A stretch of 6,070 nt of DNA from Paramuribaculum sp. GTDB lineage: Bacteria; Bacteroidota; Bacteroidia; Bacteroidales; Muribaculaceae. This document shows positions 1 to 6,070 of this stretch, piece after piece (position 1 is the first letter of the stretch; each line of letters opens with the position of its first letter). The translations under genes were made by a program, and so were the position numbers. The DNA lies in NCBI GenBank assembly GCA_029062075.1, contig JAIDQW010000070.1, forward strand, positions 1-6,070. The letters are read 5' to 3'. The notes under the pieces were generated by a model that made no database searches, was not told the origin of the DNA, and saw only the letters and a list, made by a program, of their open reading frames with translations.

Positions 1-588
1 GTTATCAATGAGGGTACCCGTGCCAGCAAGGGTGCCGAAGTGATTAACAAAACCTTCGCGCCGAAAGAGTACAATTACAAATTCACCGGCTTGACTCCTA
101 ACACAAGCTATGTGATCACAACTCAGGCAATCCCCTCCGCAACAAGCGGACGCACCGAGGCGGATACCTATGAGATGGAGTTTGTTACAGCTCCGTTGGT
201 TTCCGGAATCGCTATCGGTACCATTACCTATGAGGATGTACCTCTGCTTGATGCTGACGGAAACCTGGTTAACCATAAGAAAGGCACGGCTGCCATTACA
301 TGGAATGCTATTGCTGCGACCAACTGCGGCGGTTATACTGTCAATCTTGAGGCTTGGGAGCTTGCTAAGCCCGGTGAACCTGAGTCTGATACCAATAAGT
401 ATGACTGGAGAAATAAGAAATCGGAAACTGTGACCAATCCGGCAACCACTTCCGTGACTTTCAAGCAGCTGATTGAACCGGAGGTTAAATATCGCGCTCG
501 CGTTCGTCCTAATCCGTCAAATGCGTGTTGGTATGCTGCAGGCGAATTTTCTGCATCACCTGAAGTGACAGCGCCTGCTGCTGAATAA
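1..588 (+). CDS. Fibronectin type III-like domain protein, 3' part only
   Basis: The reading frame is open from the first base, so the gene begins upstream; the first possible start inside the window, a GTG at 40, lies within the domain and is not the real start. The visible 195 residues look like beta-sandwich modules of the fibronectin type III kind. One module ends near visible residue 64 and carries the typical GLTPNTSY turn (30-37) and a closing EFVTAP strand. A second spans about 69-193, with a TAAITWNA strand, a GGYTVNLEAW strand and a late VKYRARVRP strand. The protein ends in tandem stops (TAA TAG) soon after that module, without a recognisable type IX secretion C-terminal domain. 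No catalytic motif is visible. Lying 25 nt before susC on the same strand, it probably shares its transcript. A surface-exposed ligand-binding or spacer role is inferred from context only; signal peptide and N-terminal domains are not visible. FN3-like assignment is moderately sure, function unknown. Confidence 0.72.
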   Translation, partial: VINEGTRASKGAEVINKTFAPKEYNYKFTGLTPNTSYVITTQAIPSATSGRTEADTYEMEFVTAPLVSGIAIGTITYEDVPLLDADGNLVNHKKGTAAITWNAIAATNCGGYTVNLEAWELAKPGEPESDTNKYDWRNKKSETVTNPATTSVTFKQLIEPEVKYRARVRPNPSNACWYAAGEFSASPEVTAPAAE

Positions 589-613
589 TAGCTAACCTTA
601 AAACAAGTGCAAA

Positions 614-3600
614 ATGACTAACAATAATATAAAAAACTGGTGCCTCGCGCTCGCGCTCGCTGCAGCTGCTCCCGCAGCTTTTGCTGCTAACGAATTGGAG
701 GCTCCTGTTGCTGCAGCTCAGCAGACTGCTGATTGCACAGGCGTTGTTCTCGACTCTGACGGTGAACCTCTTCCCGGAGCTTCTGTTAAGGTTGTCGGTA
801 CAACAAATGGCGGCTCTACAAATATTGACGGTGAATTCACCCTCAAAGGTGTTGCAAAAGGCGCCAAAATCACTGTAAGCTATGTTGGTTGTAAGCCTCA
901 GACTGTTGTCTGGAACGGCACTCCGCTTACTATCACACTCGCTGACGATGATAACGTGCTCAATGAAGTTGTCGTTATGGGTTACGGCGTTGAGCAGAAG
1001 CGTGCTAACGTTACAAACTCTATCGCCAAGGTGAGCGAGAAAGCTCTTACTGTAGGTACTAACGCTAACCCCGCTCAGGCACTCGTCGGTGCTGTGTCAG
1101 GTGTGCGCGTCAAGGTTACTTCAGGTAGCCCCTCCGCAACTCCTTCTATCACAGTGCGTGGTGGTGGTAACTTTGATGGTGGTTCAAACGAACCGCTCAT
1201 CGTTGTTGACGGTCAGATCCGCTCGAGCCTCTCCGATATCAACCCCAATGATATCGCTGATATGCAGATCCTGAAAGATGCAGGTGCTACCGCTCTTTAC
1301 GGTGCACGTGCAGGTAACGGTGTTGTGCTCATCACAACAAAGCAGGGTCAGGCTGGTACTGGCAAGGTGTCACTGAGTGCTAAATGGGGTCTTAATTCAT
1401 ACTGGGATACCGGTTATGACATCTGCTCTGATGAAGACTTCCTCTATTATTTCCGTACAGGTAAGATGAACTCTCAGTGGGCTCTTCCCGGTGGCGGTTA
1501 TCCTGCACAGGCAGCAGGTCTGTTTACAGGTACTAATGGTCCCGGTGATACAGGTCGTACCACCTATTCACCCACTCAGAACTATAACGTTCTGCGCAAA
1601 ACAGCTGATAATGCCTATCTTCTTGAACATAAGGGATGGCGTGAAATGCTCGACCCTCTGAGCGATAACTATATTCTTTACAAGCCGAACAATATCCTTG
1701 ATTACAACCTAAACAATATTGCTGTAACCCAGGATTATAACCTGAACTTCTCAGGTGGTAACGACCGCGGTAACTATTATGCCGCTCTCGGTTACTATGA
1801 TGCGCAGGGTGCGGTTAAGGAAACATTCTATACCCGCTATAACTTCGCATTCACAGGCAGCTACAAAATCAACAGCTGGTTGACTTCTAACTCAGTATTC
1901 AACTACACCCGTGCAAACTGGTTGAACGATAATCCAATGCAGGAGACAGCTTACATGATGAACCGTGGTATCTTCTGGAAATTCCTCAATTTCGAAGATC
2001 TTGACGGCACCCCCATGTACGGTAATAACGGTCCTGTCAATGTTAACGTCAACAAAGGCAAGTTCAAACGCGATTACCAGAGCGACAAGTTCCAGATGAC
2101 CCAGAGCTTCACTGCTAAGATTATTGAGGGACTCACTCTTAAAGGTACTATGAGCTGGTTCTATAATGAGCAGACTACCGACTGGTCTAACCTCGAATAT
2201 GCCCAGAATAACACCGGCGCAGATAATATGTGGAACAAGACTGGTGAAACAAGCGGCATAAACAGACAGTATGCTGTAGGCAATTCATTCAGCCGCTACT
2301 TCGACCAGACCTATAACCTCGTGGCTAACTTCAGCCGTACTTTCAATGAAAAGCATAATGTTAACGCTATGCTCGGCACCGAGTTCTATAAGCGTAAATA
2401 TCTCGCTTTTGATGCTGAAGGTAATGGAGCTGCCCTTGAAGGTTATCCCGATCTCGTGCTCACTTCTCAGGCATCACGTGAAATTGACTCACAGCATCTG
2501 AATGAGGCGCTCATGTCATATTTCGGTCGTGTTGAGTACAACTATGACCAGCGTTATCTCATCGCTGCTACTTTCCGTGAGGACGGATACTCCCGCCTTA
2601 TCAACAACCGTTGGGGATTCTTCCCCGGTGTGTCTGCCGGATGGGTGATGTCTAACGAAAACTTCTGGAAAGAAAACTCCAAACTTGCGTTTATCAATTA
2701 TGCCAAGCTCCGTGGTTCGTTCGGTATGAACGCTACAATCAACAGCTCACGTCTCGGCTACTACACACTCCGCGGTTCTTATACCTCATGGATGTATGAC
2801 GGCAACACCGGTTACCGTATGGGTTCACTTCCCAATCCTAACCTGAAATGGGAGCGTACCCGCACTGCTGAGCTCGGTCTTACACTCGGTTTCCTCCAGA
2901 ACCGTTTCAACCTTGACCTTACATACTATAACCGTCTCACAATGGACAAGTATGCTGCGAAATCACTGCCCCAGACAACCGGTTTCTCTTCTATCACCGA
3001 CAACAACGGTTCTTACCAGAACCAGGGTATTGAAATCGATGTAAACGCTACATTGTTGCGCACACGCGATTTCCAGTGGACTCTTGGTGCAAACATCACA
3101 TACAACAGCAACAAGATTGTGAAACTTCCTTATAGCGGACTTGAAAACAACCGTGTTATTAACACAGGTGTTGAGGTTTATACCGGCAACGGTAACGAAA
3201 CTCACTACATCGCCGGCTATCAGGAGGGACAGAACCCCTTCCAGCAGGTTGGTCACATCGTTTCTCACATGGTTCGCAATCAGGCTGACATCGATGCACT
3301 CGGTGACTATATCGATGTGTACAACGGTCAGAAAGTATATGCAACAGAGGCAGGTCGTCAGCGTCTTATCGGTATGGGTGTGGATCCGTCAAACATGATT
3401 CGCCTTATGCCCGGTAGCTTTGTGTACAAAGATATCAACGGCGATAATATGATTGACAACAAGGACCGTGGTATTATCGGTCACTCTGATGTGAAATGGA
3501 GCGGTGGTTTCAATACCACTCTCTCATGGAAAGGTCTCAGCCTCTATGCACGTTTCGACATGGGCTTTGACTTCCAGGTTTATGATTCAAACCTCTCATT

Positions 3601-3997
3601 CTGGCTCGCTGAAGGTCAGGGCGCCATGGCATTCCCGAAACAGGTTCGCGATACCTGGACTCCAAGCAATCCCGGTGCTAAATACCCCCGTTTGGTTTGG
3701 GCTGACCAGTATGGCTCTGACAGCTATGTCCGCACTAACAGTTTCTTCGCCCAGAATGGTAACTACCTTGCTTGCCGCGAACTATCTCTCAGCTATCAGC
3801 TCCCCGATGCAATCTGCAAGAAGTTCAGAAGTCAGGGTCTTACCCTCTCTGTAACAGGTCAGAACCTCGGCTACATAAAGAGCTGCACAATTCCTCTTCC
3901 CGATAACACCACATACTGGACAGGTGGTACAGCCGGTAACGGTGGTACATACAACATTCCACGTACTGTGATTTTCGGTCTCAATGTATCGTTCTAA
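614..3997 (+). CDS. SusC/RagA family TonB-dependent outer-membrane transporter
   Basis: This is a complete 1127-residue transporter that imports ligands captured by its SusD partner across the outer membrane, powered by TonB-ExbBD. Residues 1-25 form an alanine-rich Sec signal peptide ending AFA, probably cleaved before Ala-Asn. Residues about 41-113 are a carboxypeptidase-regulatory-like beta-sandwich (GEPLPGASVKV, then DGEFTLKGV). The conserved segment NEVVVMGYG at 117-125 leads into the plug. The plug holds PLIVVDG (194-200) and the family signature around 207-243, including DIADMQILKDAGATALYG and GVVLITTK. The rest is a 22-strand-type barrel ending RTVIFGLNVSF with a terminal Phe, as expected for BAM recognition. 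An acidic EF-hand-like loop lies at 940-951. There is no N-terminal STN domain, so sigma/anti-sigma signalling through this protein is unlikely. The ATG at 614 is chosen because it gives the signal peptide directly; the leader is A-rich with no clear Shine-Dalgarno. Length is normal for the family. Substrate is unknown. Confidence 0.97.
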   Translation: MTNNNIKNWCLALALAAAAPAAFAANELEAPVAAAQQTADCTGVVLDSDGEPLPGASVKVVGTTNGGSTNIDGEFTLKGVAKGAKITVSYVGCKPQTVVWNGTPLTITLADDDNVLNEVVVMGYGVEQKRANVTNSIAKVSEKALTVGTNANPAQALVGAVSGVRVKVTSGSPSATPSITVRGGGNFDGGSNEPLIVVDGQIRSSLSDINPNDIADMQILKDAGATALYGARAGNGVVLITTKQGQAGTGKVSLSAKWGLNSYWDTGYDICSDEDFLYYFRTGKMNSQWALPGGGYPAQAAGLFTGTNGPGDTGRTTYSPTQNYNVLRKTADNAYLLEHKGWREMLDPLSDNYILYKPNNILDYNLNNIAVTQDYNLNFSGGNDRGNYYAALGYYDAQGAVKETFYTRYNFAFTGSYKINSWLTSNSVFNYTRANWLNDNPMQETAYMMNRGIFWKFLNFEDLDGTPMYGNNGPVNVNVNKGKFKRDYQSDKFQMTQSFTAKIIEGLTLKGTMSWFYNEQTTDWSNLEYAQNNTGADNMWNKTGETSGINRQYAVGNSFSRYFDQTYNLVANFSRTFNEKHNVNAMLGTEFYKRKYLAFDAEGNGAALEGYPDLVLTSQASREIDSQHLNEALMSYFGRVEYNYDQRYLIAATFREDGYSRLINNRWGFFPGVSAGWVMSNENFWKENSKLAFINYAKLRGSFGMNATINSSRLGYYTLRGSYTSWMYDGNTGYRMGSLPNPNLKWERTRTAELGLTLGFLQNRFNLDLTYYNRLTMDKYAAKSLPQTTGFSSITDNNGSYQNQGIEIDVNATLLRTRDFQWTLGANITYNSNKIVKLPYSGLENNRVINTGVEVYTGNGNETHYIAGYQEGQNPFQQVGHIVSHMVRNQADIDALGDYIDVYNGQKVYATEAGRQRLIGMGVDPSNMIRLMPGSFVYKDINGDNMIDNKDRGIIGHSDVKWSGGFNTTLSWKGLSLYARFDMGFDFQVYDSNLSFWLAEGQGAMAFPKQVRDTWTPSNPGAKYPRLVWADQYGSDSYVRTNSFFAQNGNYLACRELSLSYQLPDAICKKFRSQGLTLSVTGQNLGYIKSCTIPLPDNTTYWTGGTAGNGGTYNIPRTVIFGLNVSF

Positions 3998-4022
3998 AAC
4001 CAATTATTAGAGAAATATCAAT

Positions 4023-5855
4023 ATGAAAAAGATATTCAGCAAAATAGCTGTAGTCGCAGCGGTTGCCTCTATGGGAATGGGAATGGTTTCGTGTAACGAC
4101 GAACTGCACCAGTATCCTATCGACTACCCTGCAAACGGTGCTTTCTGGAACAACGAAGGTGAGTTTACCGGCAATGTCTATGCTCTGGCTGCTCAGTTCC
4201 GTTCCAACTATCCCGCTAATATCCTGTTCTGGGCGGGTGAACTTCGTGCAGGAACCCTTACTATTGACCTTATCAATGGTTCGGGCGCTCTCAATGTGGA
4301 TTATATCCAGAACCTCTATGACGCTTCTCACTCTCAGTTCAGTACTTTCGGCGGTTACTATGGTTTCATAGCCAACCTCAATGAGCTTATCGAAAAAACG
4401 GAGGAAGCCGGTGAGGATATTCTCTCAGACAATGTGAAGAACGGTCTCCTTGCAACAGCTCATGGATGGCGTGCGTTTGCATACTTCCAGATGTACCGTA
4501 TGTATGGCGGTGTGCCCATCCGTACAAAACCCGACGTTGTAAACGGTATCACAAACCCTGATGAACTATACATGGAGCGTGCCACTGCTGAAGCAACACT
4601 TGCCTTCATCAAGGAAGAAATCACCAAATCACTTGGCTATTACGAAAATTCTACATGGAGCATAGCCTCAGGAGCTTCCAAGAAATATTACTGGAGCAAA
4701 GCTGCTACTGAAATGCTTGCAGGTGAGGTATATCTCTGGAGTGGTAAGGTGACCACCGGTGATCACACCGCAAATCCCTCTGATGTGGCAACTGCGAAGG
4801 GCTACTTTGAAAATGTGGTGAAAAACTATGGATACCAGCTCGAGAAAAACTATTTCGATGTGTGGAGTAAGCCCGCAAACACAGAGGCTATCTACAGTGT
4901 TTGCTACAGCAACACCGAGGATTTCTATCTCGATAATAACAATAATATCCAGCACTATCAGAACAGTGGAGTCCAGGGACAGATGATCTGGTCTAAAGCT
5001 GCCGGTGCAGGTACTACCTCCTGGTCTGTGCAGGACGCTACCGGTCTCGGTATCCGTACTGATGGAGCTGCAAGCCGTTTCCAGTACTTTACCGATTCTC
5101 CCACTGCTGAACAGAAGGTGTACACCTGTTGGTCGGCTTTATCACCCAGCCCGAACCGCTATATGTATAAGAACGCTATGTACTTCCAGTATAATGAAAA
5201 TGATACTCGTCGTAACATGTTCTTCCCGCAGTGGAACGTTAAACCGGAAGAATCAGAGCTTACTTATATAGCGGACTTTGATCCTCAGGATCATGTGCTT
5301 CAGGGTACATTCGTTCTCAAACTCAGGCCTGTAGTGGGTCAGGTGTCTTGGTCTAACAACTATGTTTGGATCAATGACGCCGCTATCTACCGTCTTCCCC
5401 TGGCGTATATGTACCTTGCTGAAATCGCCAACTACGAGGGCGATAACACCGGTGTTGAGACATACATCAATAAAGTGCGTGAACGTGCTTACGGTGACAA
5501 CTGGGATGAAGCTACTTACGGCTACACCGCAGGTTCATTCCGTGAAAACGAAAATGCTATCCTCCGTGAAAAGGACAAAGAATTCCTCATGGAAGGTCAG
5601 CGTTGGTGGGATATCCGCCGTCTCACTGCTGTGAAAGGCGGTTCAGATACCGACCACTTCGTGTTCCAGCCTGAAAGCTGTGCCGGTTTCGGTCTTGACG
5701 TAGTTAACAACACATGGATTGTTGATAAGTCAGGTGCCCCTGTTGAAACTATGACCCCAGTGCTCAAACCATCTGAAGCACACAAGGTTCTATGGCCGGT
5801 TGACCTTACTCTTCTCGGTTCTGACCCGTTGGTTGTGCAGAACCCGGGCTATTAA
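4023..5855 (+). CDS. SusD/RagB family surface nutrient-binding lipoprotein
   Basis: This is a complete 610-residue lipoprotein that binds ligand at the cell surface and caps the SusC barrel encoded just upstream. A lipoprotein signal peptide ends at Cys24 (lipobox MVSC, with Met rather than Leu at -3). The residues after it, NDE, are acidic, matching the Bacteroidetes lipoprotein export signal for surface display. Family landmarks are in order: FW at 41-42; the helical TPR-like stretch WRAFAYFQMYRMYGGVPI (149-166); ATEMLAGEVYLWSGK (228-242); AAIYRLPLAYMYLAEIAN (453-470); REKDKEFLMEGQRWWDIRRL (515-534); and the C-terminal LWPVDLTLL and NPGY end (590-610). It is slightly longer than the roughly 550 residues of archetypal SusD. 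The many Trp and Tyr residues between 300 and 450 may supply ligand-stacking surfaces, but the binding site cannot be read from sequence. A weak purine stretch AGAGAAA (4009-4015) precedes the ATG. The 25-nt gap to susC implies co-transcription. Substrate is unknown. Confidence 0.97.
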   Translation: MKKIFSKIAVVAAVASMGMGMVSCNDELHQYPIDYPANGAFWNNEGEFTGNVYALAAQFRSNYPANILFWAGELRAGTLTIDLINGSGALNVDYIQNLYDASHSQFSTFGGYYGFIANLNELIEKTEEAGEDILSDNVKNGLLATAHGWRAFAYFQMYRMYGGVPIRTKPDVVNGITNPDELYMERATAEATLAFIKEEITKSLGYYENSTWSIASGASKKYYWSKAATEMLAGEVYLWSGKVTTGDHTANPSDVATAKGYFENVVKNYGYQLEKNYFDVWSKPANTEAIYSVCYSNTEDFYLDNNNNIQHYQNSGVQGQMIWSKAAGAGTTSWSVQDATGLGIRTDGAASRFQYFTDSPTAEQKVYTCWSALSPSPNRYMYKNAMYFQYNENDTRRNMFFPQWNVKPEESELTYIADFDPQDHVLQGTFVLKLRPVVGQVSWSNNYVWINDAAIYRLPLAYMYLAEIANYEGDNTGVETYINKVRERAYGDNWDEATYGYTAGSFRENENAILREKDKEFLMEGQRWWDIRRLTAVKGGSDTDHFVFQPESCAGFGLDVVNNTWIVDKSGAPVETMTPVLKPSEAHKVLWPVDLTLLGSDPLVVQNPGY

Positions 5856-5880
5856 TTGATGTAACCTAATCCTCCTATAG

Positions 5881-5914
5881 AGCAGGCGCTGCACTCCGCA
5901 GCGCCTGCTTTTTT
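5881..5914 (+). terminator. Strong intrinsic terminator after susD
   Basis: A perfect 12-bp GC-rich inverted repeat (AGCAGGCGCTGC at 5881-5892, GCAGCGCCTGCT at 5898-5909) encloses a 5-nt loop ACTCC and is followed by a run of T to 5914. It starts 25 nt after the susD stop codon, so it closes the susC-susD transcript. There is no matching A-tract on the left side of the stem, so it should work in the + direction only. Confidence 0.95.
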
Positions 5915-5959
5915 ATATAAGATTTATAAGTCATATAAGACATATAAGTCTTATATTAA
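5915..5959. repeat. Four 9-bp A/T-rich tandem repeats plus a degenerate fifth
   Basis: Directly after the terminator T-run come four head-to-tail 9-mers: ATATAAGAT (5915), TTATAAGTC (5924), ATATAAGAC (5933) and ATATAAGTC (5942). The consensus is ATATAAGWC. A fifth, poorly matching unit TTATATTAA follows at 5951. No coding or RNA function is evident. Placement right behind a terminator suggests either slippage-generated sequence or a protein-binding/spacer element; the sequence does not decide between them. Confidence 0.8.
5933..5956. repeat. Perfect 9-bp inverted repeat inside the tandem array
   Basis: ATATAAGAC (5933-5941) and GTCTTATAT (5948-5956) are exact reverse complements separated by the 6-nt ATATAA. 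The arms are A/T-rich, so an RNA hairpin would be weak. It could be a dyad binding site, or a by-product of the tandem 9-mers, whose GAC/GTC alternation makes partial palindromes likely. Confidence 0.65.
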
Positions 5960-5992
5960 TCAATATCCTGTTGCTCAGCATATTGCGTAGGG

Positions 5993-6030
5993 CTGTAACA
6001 ACCCTGTAACGGATTTAACTTCTGTTAACT
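5993..6030. promoter_or_regulatory. Four helically phased TAAC boxes, possible operator
   Basis: TAAC occurs at 5996, 6007, 6016 and 6026, that is at steps of 11, 9 and 10 bp, close to one DNA turn each. The first two are in a CTGTAAC repeat (5993 and 6004), the last two in a TTAACTT repeat (6015 and 6025). The array ends 10 bp before the -33 element of the promoter at the window's right end, the usual place for an activator site. On the other strand the boxes read GTTA. The regulator is unknown and function is inferred from position and spacing only. Confidence 0.4.
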
Positions 6031-6039
6031 TTATAATTC

Positions 6040-6068
6040 TTGCAACGGATATTTTTGCTCTACCTTTG
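6040..6068 (+). promoter_or_regulatory. Bacteroidetes-type housekeeping promoter for a gene beyond the window
   Basis: TACCTTTG at 6061-6068 matches the Bacteroidetes -7 consensus TAnnTTTG. A TTG at 6040-6042 lies 18 bp upstream, where the -33 element is expected. The surrounding DNA is A/T-rich. Transcription would start at or just past the right edge, so the controlled gene is not visible. It is independent of susCD, being separated from it by the terminator. Confidence 0.7.
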
Positions 6069-6070
6069 CA

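Noticed and set aside
40..588. A complete small gene starting at the GTG at 40
   Set aside because: The frame is open to the first base and the start would cut an FN3-like module in half, so this is the tail of a longer gene.
589..613. Separate promoter for susC in the intergenic gap
   Set aside because: Only 25 nt are available and no TAnnTTTG element is present there.
2963..3268. Antisense open frame of 101 codons inside susC
   Set aside because: It lies wholly opposite a strongly supported gene, has no recognisable motifs, and is expected by chance from susC codon use.
3504..3854. Out-of-frame + strand open frame of 116 codons within susC
   Set aside because: The susC frame is intact throughout with family motifs before and after, so there is no frameshift and this is a shadow frame.
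3981..4331. Antisense open frame of 116 codons across the susC-susD junction
   Set aside because: It overlaps the start of susD and the end of susC, both certain, and shows no domain, signal peptide or promoter of its own.
5915..5959. Short CRISPR-like array
   Set aside because: The units are 9 bp, head to tail, with no spacers, and no cas gene is visible.
5961..5985. Inverted repeat CAATAT / ATATTG with 13-nt spacer
   Set aside because: Arms of 6 A/T-rich bases with a long spacer are likely by chance in this composition.

Overview
The window looks like chromosomal DNA of a gut-type member of the Bacteroidota, order Bacteroidales. The main evidence is a complete, textbook SusC/SusD gene pair, which is largely confined to this phylum. 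Three other signs agree: start codons with A/T-rich leaders instead of strong Shine-Dalgarno sequences, a TAnnTTTG-type promoter at the right edge, and an SPII lipoprotein with an acidic export signal after the lipobox cysteine. Family or genus cannot be fixed from this sequence; the alanine-rich SusC signal peptide and moderate GC would suit Muribaculaceae or a relative, but that is a guess.

Layout, all on the + strand. (1) 1-588 is the 3' end of a gene whose start lies outside the window; it encodes at least two fibronectin type III-like modules. (2) After a 25-nt gap, 614-3997 encodes a full-length SusC/RagA-family TonB-dependent outer-membrane transporter of 1127 aa. (3) After a second 25-nt gap, 4023-5855 encodes the partner SusD/RagB-family surface lipoprotein of 610 aa. 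(4) 5856-6070 is intergenic. It holds a strong intrinsic terminator, a short array of 9-bp A/T-rich tandem repeats with an embedded inverted repeat, four TAAC boxes spaced about one helical turn apart, and a Bacteroidetes-type promoter firing out of the right edge towards an unseen gene.

The three genes are probably the end of one transcript: the gaps are short, contain no terminator or recognisable promoter, and a strong terminator follows susD. SusD should sit as a lid over the SusC barrel and hand captured ligand, usually a glycan and in RagAB a peptide, to the TonB-powered transporter. The FN3 protein may be a further surface ligand-binding or adhesive component. The substrate cannot be named because no glycoside hydrolase, peptidase, SusE/F homologue or regulator is visible here.

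No CRISPR array, RNA gene, insertion sequence or broken gene was seen. The genes are of familiar families and I find no clear evidence of a previously undescribed system. The least explained parts are the FN3 gene in front of susC and the repeats in the last 160 bases.
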